Assembly: GCF_003597395.2 (NCBI RefSeq)
Contig: NC_133773.1
Coordinates: 62,244,399-62,308,398, forward strand
Direction of reading: 5' to 3'
DNA length: 64,000 nt
Source of the DNA: Chelonoidis abingdonii
Lineage: Eukaryota; Chordata; Testudines; Testudinidae
Each line of letters starts with the position of its first letter. Within the stretch, counting starts at the first letter, position 1. The translations under genes and the position numbers were made by a program. Below the pieces are notes generated by a model. That model was given only the letters and a program-made list of their open reading frames with translations. It ran no database searches and had not been told where the DNA came from. Of this stretch, positions 33,184 to 48,100 are shown piece by piece.

Positions 33184-36100
33184 CCTCCCCTTGTTTTGAA
33201 GGAGTTCAAGGCATTTGAGGGTCAGACCCATTGTCTCTTACTTTAGGGCTGGTGTACGTATGACAGTTATTCCAGAATAAAATGGTGTGAATTTAAAGCA
33301 GAGCAGCTATTCCAGAAAAACTCCCATGTGTAGATACTCTTATTCTAGAATCAGAATACCTTGTGCTGGTTTAGCGTAATCCATTTCCAAAGAGAGGAGA
33401 ATGGGAGTAGCTGTCAAGAGGCACAGCAGCTATTGAGGGAAGGGGAGACTCCCGGGGAGGAAGGTGGAAAGGAAAGTCAGCAGAAACCTATAGGCAGGGT
33501 GGGTAGAAGGAAGAAGGGGATCAGCAGCTTCCTGGGGAAGAGGCATGACAGTTTGGACATTAATAAAGTCCCTCCCCCGCTCCTTTTTTTTTTTTTTAAA
33601 CTATACTTCATCCCCCATTTTAAAGCAAATGTGTATTTTAATATAAAAAAACACAGCTCCCCCCCCCCCCCCCCCCCAGCCCTTCTCTAGTTTAAAAATG
33701 TGGCTTTCCTTCTGTGGTTTGTTTGTGCCTGTGACTTTTTCTTCTGGACCTGCAGTCTTCTGATTTGGGCAGGACCCTTCTGACTTTAGGGAGTGAGTCC
33801 ACCACATTCTCAGTTTCACTTTAAATAGTGAATGTATGTGCAGGGTCTGGTAGCTGTGGGATTCAACTCACTCTGCTTAGTTCAGATATAGAGAGAGCCA
33901 AGTCCACTAAAAAAAAAAAAAAAAATATATGGAGGTATACCTATCTCATAGAACTAGAAGGAACCTTGAAAGGTCATCGAGTCCATTCCCCTGCCTTTAC
34001 TAGCAGGGCCAAGTACTGATTTTTCCCCAGATCCCTAAATGGCCCCCTCAACGATTGAACTTACAACCCTGGGTTTAGCAGGCCAAGGCTCAAACGACTG
34101 AGTGATCCGTCCCGGACGCTGTGCATCCTTCTCGCCACTCCTCAGTTTACACATAGTGTGGGTAATTTTTTAGAGAGTTTTTTGGAATTTCACAGTAGTC
34201 AAAGCAGCATACGCAGCTTAAACTTCTCTAACAAGTCCCAAAATAATCTGAGGCTTTACAGCTTCTTCTTCTTTAGGAATTTTCTCAGGCTATGTAGATG
34301 CCTATCTATAAAAAAGGGAAATAAGGACAACCTGGGGAATTATAGACCAATCAGCTTATTTTCAGTACTCAGAAAGATAATGGAGCAAATAATTAAGAAA
34401 TCAATTTGCAAACACCTAGAAGATAATAAGGTGATAAGTAACAGTCAGCATGGATTTGTCAAGAACAAATCGTGTCAAACCAACCTACTTCTTTCTTTGA
34501 AGGGTAGCAAGCATTGTGGAGGGGGAGTGGGAGGAGGAGTGGTAGATGTAATATAGCTTGACTTTAGTAATGCTTTTGATGCTGTCTCGTATGACCTGCT
34601 CATAAACAGACAAGGGAAATACAACCTAGATAGAGCTACTATAAGGTGGGTGCATAACAACTCTCTGGGAATGGTTTTCCAACAGTTAACAGTGGTTCAC
34701 AGTCAAGCTGGAAGGGCATAACAAGTGAGGTCCCGCAGGGATCAGTTCTGGGTCCAGTTCTGTTCGATCTGTTCATCAGTGATTTAGATAATGGCATAGA
34801 GAGTACACTTACAAAGTTTTCAGATGATGCCAAGCTGTGAGGGATTGCAAGTGCTTTGAGGGATAAGATTAAAATTCAAAATGATCTGGACAAACTGGAT
34901 AAATGGCCTGAAGAAAATAGGATGCAGTTCAATAAAGACAAATGCAAAGTACTCCACTTAAGAAGGAACGATTAGTTGCACACATATGAAATGGGAAATA
35001 ACTGCCCAGGAAGGAGTACTGGATAAAGGGATCTGGGAGTAGTGTGGCCAGACAGAAAGTATGAAAAATCGGGACGGGGGTGGGGAGTAATAGGAACCTA
35101 TATAAGAAAAAGACCTCAAAATTGGGACTGTCCCTATAAAATCAGGACATCTGGTCACCCTATCTGGGAGTCATAGTTGATCGCAAGCTAAATACGAGTG
35201 AACAGTGTAACCCTGTTGCTAAAAAGCAAACATCATTCTGGGATGTGCCGAGGAGCTTCAGGGATGCGGAGCAGAGTAGGAAGCCCTGCCAAACCTCCTC
35301 TCCCACCCCATACCACCTCGGTCCGGTCCCCCACCTCCCTCATTACCAACAGGACCCCCGGACCTCTTTCTCCCCCCCCCCAGCACCGCGAGCCCCACCA
35401 GTTTTAGTCAGGGTAGGTATTTTTCATAAAAGTCAGGACAGGTCACGGCCCCGTGAATTTTTTGTTTATAGCCAATGACCTGTCCATGACTTTTACTAAA
35501 AATACCCATGACAAAAATATCCTTAATCATTGTGACAGGTACAGCTTGTTAACACCACTTTGGATAAAACAGGGAGAGTGTGTGTGTGTGTGTGTTTGTG
35601 GAGGGGGCGGGGGATTAGCTCTTTAGGAATAGGGAACTAGAGATTTAAGACAGAAGAAATCCTGGAGGAAAATCCCAGTTGCAGCCAAGATCACAGAGGA
35701 GGCTTATTGTATATTATTGTTTTATTTAGTATTAAAGCTAAACTCCTGGGAGGGAGAGGGTTTGAACAGTACGTTGCTGATCCAGCAAGCACGCTTGTGT
35801 GCAGATGTTTACAGAATCAGACTAATTGAGGCCCTATCTAGGCTAGGTTGTGGACACAGAGGGAAATTACACTCAAATTTACCCTCCACACAATCCCTCT
35901 GGTGCTGGTTGAACAATATTTTGAAAACAGTCCAGCCAGCAGTCTGTGATGTTTTCTCTGTTTGGATGGCTAAAAGTATGCTTCACTGATGATGATTATT
36001 ACTAAGAACCACCAGGCTGTTTGTTTTTTGTTTTGTTTTTTTAATGAATTATCAGAATGTAATAATATGAAGTAGAATCTTTGAACTTTTATGGCTGGAA

Positions 36101-39100
36101 AGGGAGGGAACGTACTAGCTCAGTTGGTCCAAGCTCTTGCTCTTTCTTTAAAGGTTTCTGTCTCTATGATCTCTACTTGGTGCGAACCAAGAAGTGACTT
36201 GAAGATTTGTAGTAATTTTGACACTTAGTCAAATCTGTTTTTTTTCCTCCCTTGGAAAATTAGCATTCTTCCTCTATTCCCACCCTGCACACTTCTCCCT
36301 CTATCCCCCCGGCCCACTTTCCCATTTATTTTGCCATTAAAAATGTGTTTTTTTTTAAGTAAACTGGGATTTTTGTTGGAAATTATCTTAATCATCAGAC
36401 CAATTGCTTCTTGCTTAATGGACAATTTTTACCCTTGTTTGTATCTACTATCCCTGTATATTCGGTACCATATTCAGAGCAAAACAAAATGTCCATAATA
36501 GCAAACCATGTAATCATACATTCATAATTGCCACTTTTGCCCATAGTAATTAATGAGATGAAATAGTCTCTAGTTACATTTTTACAAACTGATGGGAAGC
36601 TTAGAATATCCAAAATATACCAGTGTATAATGGCCCTGGTATTAAAGACCAGGGTGATTTTAATATTTGTGTTTGCATGTGTGTGTGTTAGAGCTGAATG
36701 GAGAATGGTAATTCTGTTTCATGGAAGATTTCAAGATTTGATTTCTTTTCAATTCAGAAGCAAACCAAAAGTTTCAGAATTCTCCATGGAAGGGAATTAC
36801 CATTTTCTACCCAGTCCTACTGGAAGTCCTAACTCTGCGGCCCCTCACTTGGCAAGCTGCCCATGAGCCCAGGCTGCTGAAGAGCTGTAAGCCTAAGATC
36901 TTGGGAGCCAGGACTCCCAGGGCTTTGCAGGAGCCCATCATGTGTGTTGCTCAGGAGCCAGGCAGGCAGGAGCAAGCAGGAGCAGAATTTTATCAGAATT
37001 GAAGCATATCTACAGAACCTTTCAGCTTTGGCAAATCCTGATGAAAAACCATTGAGCTGAAATTGTGTGTGTGTGTGTGTGTATACAATATAAAATATAT
37101 AGAGAAGCTACTGTAGATTTGTTAATAGGTGAAGGGAATCAAAATAGGTCCATTATTCCTGTCACACAGGGCTCATTCTAGATTTTTTCGTTATGGGTCT
37201 TTGCTTTTTCATTTTGCTGCTTATGAGAAGAAGGCGGCACTGTATAATTTCACATTCTGTTATGATTCATATGCCATAGCAGTTTTCTGTGTTATAGGAC
37301 AAAATACTTACATGATCAAGAAGTGAAGATGAAGGTGGTGAAGCTTTTTTTCATGGAAATGTAGTGTAGTGATTCTAAGATTCCTTATTTTGTCCTCTCT
37401 TTTGTGATATATGCATCCTGTCAATTATGTAAGACACCTGGCTTGACAGGCGATGTATATTGTCTGTCATAGCACAGTGAAGAACTCTTTTCTTTTCTGA
37501 AGTTGCCTTTGTATATTTAAAAAATCCCTATAGACAGCAGATGAACATAAAATACAGCTGTGTTTTGGAATTTTTCTTTCCTTTCTTTTTTTTAGTAGCT
37601 TCACTCTTTTAAAATACCAAATTACAGCATCCAGGGCATTCAAAACAAAACCATTATGATTGGGATTGGTTAACTGGTGCACCAAATTGGCTACTTGACT
37701 ACTGCGCTCCTAGCAATTGTGGGCAGCAAAAGGAAGGCAGGAAACCCCTGATCTAAGGCATTTAAAATCTAGGCTGGCCAGAGTGCAATTCAGAAATATA
37801 GTAATCACCATAAAAGTTGGGGGAATAGAACTCTGTTGATAGGTCATTAGGATCCAAAATCTGGGACAATAATAAATCATCTTGTGAATCCTCCTCTTAT
37901 TAAGGATAAAATTTTCTCAAAGCATGTAGGGCTTTCATAAGGCTTGCCTCATCACGTAATCCATGATTTAAGGGTTTAAGATAAACTTCATCCTATAAGA
38001 AGTTGTTAAATCACATTTGATACATAAGGGGGAGGTGACATGAGAAATGAAACATGACATGAGAAGCCTCCAAAATAGCAGTGAGGGCCAAACTGAGAAG
38101 CAAAGGTATACGACTAGGAGACAGAATAGCCTTCACTCCAAGCAGAGAGAGAAGTGGCTCAGACAACGCTATAGAGTCAGAGCATTACATTTAGTTGACC
38201 TTTATCAGGAGAAAATCTGAAGAGTCTTACCTGACCAAGCACTTTGAGCAAAGGAAAAGAATGCATGAAGTAGTGGTGTATAGGCTAGTGAAAAAAATAT
38301 AGTTCTTTCCAGGAAGGTTCAGAAGGGAAATCTATGTTGGATAAGGTTTATCAGACCAATTAGCTGACTTGAAAGTGGTCTGCTCACATATGCCCATTTT
38401 CTTGTTGAAACTCCACTGCCAGTAATAGCTGTGGAAGGTTAATTAATGATACACATATTGGATTTAAGAGCTTGATCTACTTGCATAATTTGATTAGGAC
38501 AAAATAAAAGTGAAATTGGAAAAAGAGGTGAATTGGTTGAGACTACCATTCCTCGACAGTGCTGTGCTAAAAAAGGAGTTCTTTTAAATTGTTTTTTAAA
38601 TTATGTGATTAATCTTTGGAGGTGTTAGAACTCCCCCTTGTGGGATTCTGCAATATTTGCTATATAAACTGATTTAATACCAAAGAAATCATATTGACTT
38701 TTTGTTTTGTTGTGCTCTTACACAATCACACATCATGTTATAAAAAAAGCTTTATGCATGTGGTGAATTTACTGTGTGATAAAACCACCACCACCCCCTT
38801 ATCTGTAGAAAAAGGCTTCAAAGCATCCCCTCCTGATTGTATTTCTTTCAGAATTTTAAATGCATGTCTCTTCCCTGAGCAAATGTTGGAATGGATTTCC
38901 TGTGAAGTATTTATGCAAAGGGTCATGAGAAATAAAAAATATGCATTAGGGTATGGCACCCTTTAACATTGCTTTCACAGTTCTGCCTCTTTCAACTTCA
39001 AATTTTTTTATTTTTTTTTTTTTAAAGGAAAAGATTGAGTAGATTACACTGGTTCCTTGCACCTTTGGAGACCTTGATTCAAATTTGAGTGAGGTCACAA

Positions 39101-42100
39101 ATGAAAAATTAACTGTGATCTTAAATTAGTCCCCAAACCATCACGTAATTTGGCATAATTGACAGTCACTGATAAGGAGAAGCACAGAATTATTATGGAT
39201 CGTTGGTATGACAAACCATGTGTGACAGTATTTCACATAGCTTGCATGCATTGTCTGACTTTAGACAGTGCTACTGCATGAACATTTTATAAGCTTGCAA
39301 AATAAACACATTCAGTTTTTTTCTTTCAAATTAATAAAAAGGTGAAGCAACGGAAAATAATTTCTCTGTTTTGTGTTATTTTATTTCTTTGTTTTAGTCT
39401 GAGGCCTGAACATCAGGGCTGCATCCAGGAAATCTAACCAGAAATTTAGCCTACCAGCAGTTTTTTTAAAATATGTGATTCAAAGAAAATATACAGGAAA
39501 ACAAGGAAAGAAGCCTTTATTGTATGTAAAAAAGGCATTATAGGAGAAAATCAAGTAGGAGTTTAAGATTTATAAAGGTCCATCATATGTTGCTGCTGTA
39601 TAAAATGTTTAATAATAGTTTGACATGAAAGTAGAAGTGGAAATGATACAATTTCTCATTGAGCAGTGATATTGGCTGCCATATTACCCTAAAATAATAG
39701 TCAAATTTTAAAAAAAAACATACCACCGTATCTCCTTGCTGATGTTACTGTCAGGGATTACATTTTATTGAAATTGAAAGAATTGACAACATTGCCATTT
39801 GTTTTTCGCTATTTTGTTTGTTTGTCTTTTGCTTTTCCTACAGCTAGTACAATGAAAATAACGAAGTGAACTTCACATTCATTTATAGTCAGTTTTCACT
39901 GGGAGGTTCTCAGTGATGCAATGTTTGGGTGGCATATATTGAACAAAAACATGTATCTAAAACCAGTGATTTAGATTTATGGATTTCAAAAACAAATGAA
40001 ACTGTTAGATTTTGTGTAAAAGCTTGGCCTTCAGAAGCCTACATTTTGGAGAAAAAACACTGTATCTTTTGCAATCTCAATAGAAATGTAATGGGAATAG
40101 TTTTTATTGGCCTTACAAAATGTAAACTGTGGGCCAAATTTGACTGGATAGAATCTGTTAAATCAAACTCTTTGAACTATTGTCTTAATTTTTACTTTTC
40201 TAGGCAGAAACTACGAATGCCAGTCTCTTACAAGTTCATCTTGAATGCAGTTTACACAACAATATGTGCCAACAACTTAAGGTATGAATGTACATTTCAT
40301 TTTAGGGCTGTCAATTAATTGTAGTTAACGCATGTGATTAACTAAAAAAAAATTAATCGCAATTAATCGCAGTTTTAATCACACTACTAAACAATAAAAT
40401 ACTAATTGAAATGTATTCAGTATTTTGGGTGTTTTTCTACATTGTCAAATATGTTGATTTCAATTACAACACAGAGTGCGAAGTGTACAGTGCTCACTTT
40501 ATATTATTTTTATTACAAATATTTGCACTGTAAAAATAACAAAAATAGTACTTTTAAGTTCACCTCATAGAAGCACCATAGTTTGAAAGTCCAATTTACA
40601 AATGTAGATATTTTTTCTTTGTTACTTAACTGCACTCAAAAACAAAAACCATGTAAAACTTTAGAGCCTACAGGTCCACTCAGTCCTCCTCCTTATTCAG
40701 CCAGTTGCTAAGAGAAACAAGTCCGTTTACATTTACAGGGGATAATGCTGCCTGCTTCTTATTTACAGTGTCAGCTGAAAGTGAGAACAGACGTTTGCAT
40801 GGCACTTTTGTAGCTCGCATTGCAAAGTATTGTCAAGTGATTAAAAAAATTAATCACTATTAGTCACACTGTTAAACAGTAATAGAATACTATTTATATA
40901 AATATTTTAGATGTTTTCCACTTCTGTCTTTTGGAATCTCAAGGCTGTGAGAAGTCTGGGATCCAGATTGCTTCTCTTACCTTGTACCTTACCATACTAT
41001 TTAAGGTCTGCTGGATGCTCTTTCTCTCAGTCCCTGAGCTTGGATACTGTTTGTTGCACATCTGAAGGTTCTCCATCTTTGGAATTCATTCCGCTAGTCT
41101 GTTTATAGCACATCTCATTCAGAGTGAAGGATTTTACAAATGAAAATGTTTTACAGTCCCTAAGGCCAGACCTTCCAGTTGAAACTAATGTTACATTGGG
41201 ATTCTTTTGAGGCTTAACCCTTAGTGTCTGTTTAAGGTTTTTTATTATTTATCACTTGTATCACTATGGCACCTCGGAGTCTAAGTCATGGACCAGGACC
41301 CCATTGTACTATGCTTTGATTTTACTTTTTTGTGTAGGTGTGTGTGTGAATGGAGTGTTTGCAGAATATGGCCTGGAGACTGCAGCTTTCTGTTTATCCA
41401 GAAAGAGGCGCAGCATTGCCAGGGAAGGCTTCCCCATGCTGCCCCCAGAAAATGCCTATTTGAGTGGAATTTGCTCTCTGTACCTGTGCAGTCCTTTGCC
41501 TCTACTGAGAATTCCATCAAAAGTTCTAATTACTGCCCCGGAATTGCTACCTTTGTGATGCACGTAGAACATTTGTCCATTAGAAATTGGCTGAGACCAT
41601 CAATTCAGTATGTTTTATTCAAATAGGATTATTTTATGAAATTTCTCCTCCTTTTTTCCACCACCTTTCCCCCTCCTTTATGTCACTCCAGAATTGCTGT
41701 TTTATGTCTGACAATCCAGTGCTGCTAAAAATGAGCTTAGTACTAAGAATGGAAAACTCCCAACAGGAATTTGTGGATCACAGACAGTACTTACTGGAGA
41801 ATCTTTTTGTAGTTTATGTAGCAGTGGACAAAACTGAGACCTCAGGTAAGTGCAAGACGTGACTGTTAATTTTAATAGAAATTGTTTCTATATTCACTTC
41901 AGAATCTGCTTTCACAAATATATTGATCTCAGTGACATCCTCTTTATTTTGCTGTTTAATGCGAAGGCCACATTAGTGAAGTGAAACTGTTTAACATTTT
42001 GTGTTTAATGCAGAATTATTGTGGTGTTTCTTAATGAAAGAGGTAGCAATTCTCTGCCATTATAAACTACATTTGTTACATTCTTTTCTTTTTTCCTTAA

Positions 42101-45100
42101 GATTTGTCTGTGGAACAGAAACATCCTTTTCTTAGGTGTCTGTTTAAATAGTACAAAATATGTGGTGTTGATGATTGCTTTTGTTTTCACCTTTCAGCAA
42201 AAGTGCAATTAATGAAAATTGTAGTATTCTAATTTCTAAGGAATTAGATTAACAGAACTAGGCCTGCAAAGAAATCAGGACTTAAAAAAAGCAGGCTTTG
42301 TGGAAGTTACTGTAATAATATAATACAAAGGATCTTCATATCATCATTTTTGGAGGCTAGAATGCCACATGCAAAGTAAACATCTACTTAAATTTTTTGT
42401 ATCATTCATTTGTTGGGTAAATAGATAATTTTTCTCCAAATCCAAGGGGTGAGATATCTTTGATTTTTAATTATTTATAGTGCACCATCACCTTTATAAT
42501 TGTTTAGGTTTTTTGGAACATTAGAACAAAAATATAGTTTTCTGCCAGTTGTACTGTCTGGTAGAAGAAAAAATGACTTGTGAAAACAGATAAATGATTC
42601 AATTATCACTTTTACCACATTTCAAGTCTGGGTGCAAAACACATTTACCGTTCTTCTAGAGCCTGCTATGTAGTAGGAAGGATTGGTAATTGACTGGAGT
42701 GATACTTACATTTGACTGATGGAGCTGATATATCCGCAGTAAATCTATTTTCCCTCACGTCTGAGATAGCAGTGTTTTGTTGCACTGAGTTGTGAAAGCG
42801 TATTTATTCTTACACTTGTGGATAAATGTTCACATCTGTTATGTCCATAGGTATGGCTGTAATATCCTTTTTAATGGATTCAGGTGATAGAAGAGCATTT
42901 TAAGAAAGCTATACACTTCCTCAATATAATGCAAATCATAAATCCCTATACACTAGGGTAAAGGCCTGTCATAATTCCTTTTATGATTCTGGCAATGGGA
43001 AGTTATAGATCTTTTGCCTTGATGATCCTGTGGGCAGCTTTTCAACTTCAGATAATAATGTTTAATTTTCTTTTTGTTGATATGCTTAATTAAGAGAGAC
43101 TTGGAGTCTGCGTCTCTTCTCACTACACCAATGTGAATCGAGAATAACTCTTTTGAAGTCAGTAAGCTAGATCATGTGTACTGTGGCCTGCAAATTTGGG
43201 GAGGAGGCTTTAGAGCACATTTGTGAATCCCTGATCTTGGGATTACTTTGGCCCCTACACTGACTTAGTGCGGTTTTAGCCACACTCCTCTCCAGCAGCC
43301 ATACTTCGTATTGTTTCATGATCTATTGATTTTGCATTAATTATTTTGATTGCTTAAGAATGCCTAGTTAGCACTTTGAGACTTGGCAGGTTCTTGTCCC
43401 AAGATCATGCCCACTATTTATTAAAATTACTGTTCAGTTGGGAACCTCGATGTGCATGGTTACATCATTCACATACAACACTGGAAGAACCTTCTGTTTT
43501 TGTAATAGTTTTATTAACACAGTGAGAAAAGTTACAAACACTCCAGCCCAGCAAGGTGGATAGAGATAATTCAGAATATATCTCTGAGCATTCATATACT
43601 TACACCGTCCCTTGCAAAAGGACCTGAAGTGTTTGCTATCATCCTCATCATCAGACTTATCATCACCGCCAGTGGTCACCACCCTGAGGTCTCCCAAGAG
43701 TTACATCTCCCACACAGGCCAGAATGCAACTTTTATAATGTGTTACACTGTCACTATGCCTAATGCGTATTTTCAGTAGGGGTTTTTCCTCTTTTCCTTA
43801 TTTGTATTTCCTCACCCTACTAATGATGGGGTGCCTTTCTCCCTTAGGTTACTAGCCTATTTATCTCAAGCTTGTTAATTACCATGGTACTCTTGTGGTC
43901 AGACCTCTGCTGATGTACCTAACTTAAAATATCCCAAGCTGGTATAAATTGGCATCTTGTGGTTACCTGTCAGCAGTTGAGTTATTACTGCATTCTGTCT
44001 TGTGTCTTTTATAATCTAGGGTTACTCCAAGTTAAGTGCGTATGCGAAGGCTTTTGTACCTTATGCTTTGTTACCTAAGCTATTGTTTTACAGGCCTTGT
44101 AATGGTTCTGCCTTAACTTATACCCCTGTCTTACTTGGCAAATACCTATTCCTATGGACTACACTATAACATGGCCTGGAAAAAGGGAGGTAAGGCTGGC
44201 TCTGTGGATAAGGCTGTGAGCCAGCTGGGGATTTAGGAGCTGGTGGTAATGCCAGCTTTCCAGCTGATTTTTGCCATCATAATTAGGGCCAAAGATATGA
44301 TGTGAGAGGAGAGTCAGGCCCAATGTGTGATTAACTTCTGATTTTTACAAGAGACATATTTTTGCATAGAATTATTCTATCTTCTAATTTTCATTTGAAT
44401 ACGTTAGATATTGTTTCTCATATTAATGTCTGACAAAGCAGTGGTACTTTTATCTTTGGTACTTATCTGGATGTTCATTTTTTTGGACAGATGATTCCAC
44501 AGTAAACATGTATGTATTGCATTCAGGGAACAGCGTTTTACATATACAGGTAATTATGTTCTTAATGCAATCATATTTGGAGGTATTGAATTTAATTAGG
44601 ATATTAACTAGCTTGACTACTTACTTTTTGCTGTCGCCAAATAGCACACTTCTTTATTTTAAGATGCATTTAACACATTTAAGTTTGTATAATGTCCAAC
44701 AGAATTTGTAGGTTGTAAGCTACAGCTCAGATAACGATTTTTTATGTGCACGTTAACCTAAATAAAAGCCACAAAACTATTATCACATATGATAAATGAC
44801 AGTTCCTTCTAAGTTTGTCATGAAGATGAATTAAACAAATACTAAAAATATAATAATAATGGTAATAGTGCTACAGGGATTGGTAATATATCATTTTAAT
44901 GCAGGACATACAGCGTTTCTCACAAAAAGATACATCATCTGTGCAGTTTGAGCCAATACAACTTCCTTCTTCAACCACAAATTTTACAAAAGTTGCTTCC
45001 ATTGTTTGTAAAGGTACAGTATGTATATTTTTTGTATGTAATATGATTACATGAGGTACATATTTACCTTATAAGATACTCTGAAAAGGATCAAGACCAA

Positions 45101-48100
45101 CTTGTCTGTACAGCTTTGCTTTCTTAAAACATACTGGGCTAGGGCGAGAGAGAATTCTTTGTACTTATTTTGTTTCTGTTTTATTTCATAATCATTCTGT
45201 CACTCTCACACACACATGCTCTCTCTCTCTTCCCCCCTCTGCACCTAGACCATGTCCATGAGAACCTCTGCATAGATCAGACTTCATTGCACCATGACCC
45301 CCTTCTGACCACCACAATTACTATACAACTCCAGGAGCGGGAACTGAAGCCTGAGCCCCACCACTCAGGGCTGAAGCCCTCAGGGTTTTACTTTGACCCC
45401 GGGTGGTGGGGCTCAGGCTTTGGCTTTGACCCTGGGCTCCAGCAAGTCTAATGCCAGCCCTGGTGACCTCATTAAAACAGGGTCACGACCCACTTTGGGT
45501 CCTGACCCAGAGTTTGAGAACTGGTGATCTACTGTATTATTTAGTTTCCCTGACTTGGATCACTGTTGTCATGCAAACTTCGTCACTTACGTACTCAGTA
45601 GTGCCCTGCACATTTTTGTTACACTTTCACCCTTCTGATCAGTGCTTCCAAATTCTTTTCTCTGCTTCTTAGTTTTGTTTTGTTTGTCTTTTGTTTTGGG
45701 AGTGGTGACAGGGACAACAAAATACATTTTCTCAAAGAATTTACTTCATAATGAGTGTGGGACTCGTCCTTCTAAGAAAGAGAAGGCAAAGACGGTAGAG
45801 GAGTAGAGTGAGTTTTTTATTTTCCCAGGCATGCTTTTATTTATTGAGGGTAACAGCTTGGGTCAGTAGCTAAGGTAGCGGACGGCAGTCAGGAGACTTG
45901 AGCTCTGCCACTGACTCCCTGTCTGATCTTGGACAATTCAGTTTTATGGTCTGATTTTCTGAAGTGCTGAGCATCCCTTTTAAGTTGATACTAAGCACAT
46001 CTGAAAATCAGAATATTAACGTTCACGTCCCTTGATTTTACCCTCTGTAAAGTAGAGCTGTTGATACAGACTTTTCTTTGTAAGGATCTTTGAAATCCTT
46101 ACATGAAAAGCATTATTTTTACAAAGATTTTGTTCAAATATATGTTTACTTTTCATTTATACAGCTGCATCATGTGACAGTGAAAGCCATTATACTAATA
46201 ATGTGAAGATGCATCCATTAAAAGGCACCACAACACTAAAAGCATGTCTTTCCCATCCTGTGATGGAACGGTAGGTTGATGGTGGGATTATTTTAAACAT
46301 TCGCTAGAATTGTAAGGAGACTGTAAAATGTGCCCAAATATATGCTGTAGAGTCAAAGCAAGCTAACTTTCTCACTTCATGGTAGTAAGCACAAGTGCCC
46401 AGACTGCTGCATATTGTTTCTGTGTCTTTCAACAAAATAAAACCCTGCAGCATTTCATATTTGATACGCACAAACTTCCAAGATTCAGTAAGAAGAAATC
46501 TGAACAGTTAAGGTCACGCAGGCCTTATTTAGAATCTGAGATAAATTTACATATCTCTCTTTCCAGCTTTATGGGAACAGTACTCTAATGGAAAACTGGA
46601 AATTGAACATTTTTTCTAGTCTTGACTCAGTAGTGTTATCACAGCTACCACATTATAAGAGGGAAAGCACTAGGCAGCATTGTACTCTAAAGTAGTGAGA
46701 CAGTAATATGACTAGCTATCCATCCCTCTTAGAGTTGCACTTTGTCTTCTGATTTATACTGTATTTTTAATAAAATAAGTTGTTCTTCATCCAGAGTCCT
46801 TAAAAACACTCATTTCCCAACAGTGATACTTTTGTCTCTGTCTGTCTGTCTGAATTGCTTTGCGTGTTCAAGGACCCTTGCATTTTTAATCTGTGTTTCT
46901 CTACAGGTATTTTGGCGTTGACCCTTCTGCAGCGTTATTTCACATAGAGCCACATCACAATACTTCAGGATTTTGGTCTATATGGTTTACAAACAAATTT
47001 GACTTTAGCATTGAACTAAATGATGTCTTTGTAGCCAGAGAAACTAAGAACATTTTAAAGGTAAGTTTTATTTTAGAATCCAATAATGCCTTTTCCTTAA
47101 TGTAAAAGGGTTCAGTCCTTCAAGATGCTGAGCAGGTTCTTTGAGGAGCTGAGTGTCCTCAATGCATATTGGATTCAGTGGGAGTTAGTGCAAAGTACTG
47201 TGTGCCTTTATCAGGGTCCAGAAGGCTGTGGTCCATTATTCAGTGTGGTGATGGTTTTAATATATGTTAGAGTAAATTCTGGCTGCAGTAGCAGTTGTAC
47301 GTGTGCATTAAAGTACAGAATTTTGCCATCATAGTCAATGTTCTCACAATTGCTGCTTGTGCTATTGGTACGTTAGGAGTGACTCTCTCTTCATAGGCTA
47401 TACTGGAAATGTTTTGGTGAGTGGTCGAGCTTTGTGTAAAGTTATTTAAGATTTTACAAAAGAGAGGCCTTATTTTTAGAAGTTTAGGTAAAAAAAATTA
47501 TGTAATTGCTTCATTAGAACAAACAAAACTGATCCGTGCATGTTCAAGTGACAAACTAGGCATTGAATTGGCCATTTGTGCACTCAGATCCCAGATTCAT
47601 ATGTGCAATCACAATAGTTGCAAAGATAAATTAGGTGTGCAAATGCATGTGCCTAGAATTTTTAAAAATCAAATGCAGTTGTATTTAAAAAGGTACTTTA
47701 CAGTGTCCTGATAAGTTTACCCTCATGACCAATATTTTTTACGTATGTGTGTATAGGAGTTAAGAATTTCATGATAGTAGAAGCAAAACAATTAGGAGAA
47801 AATATCACTTTAGTATATAATTAATATCCAAAAGTACACTTAAATGATTCTTACGGTTTTGATTAAAAAACAAACAAACAATTTTTGGCCAATATGATCT
47901 GATCTGATTGTTTCCTTCTAGATTCTGAATTTCACTGAACCCTTGACTCTACCTCCAGGCTGTTGGAATGTATTTTCTTTGAAGCTCAGTGTCAAAGACA
48001 CTGTAATAAATGTATTTTCTAATGTATTTTTGGCTACAAATGTAGGAGTGATGTTTGCGATACCGCTACAGATTTATTCAACTCTGTCCAAGGTACTGTA

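Noticed and set aside
33940..34113. A functional tRNA gene
   Set aside because: The tRNA-like head is the 5' part of a SINE: it continues into a tRNA-unrelated body and a CR1-type tail, and the box sequences are mutated.
39929..40318. 129-codon + strand frame covering exon 5
   Set aside because: The frame runs through the intron on both sides and reads exon 5 in a different frame from the conserved one; only 40204-40281 in the [15 protein letters not shown] frame is supported.
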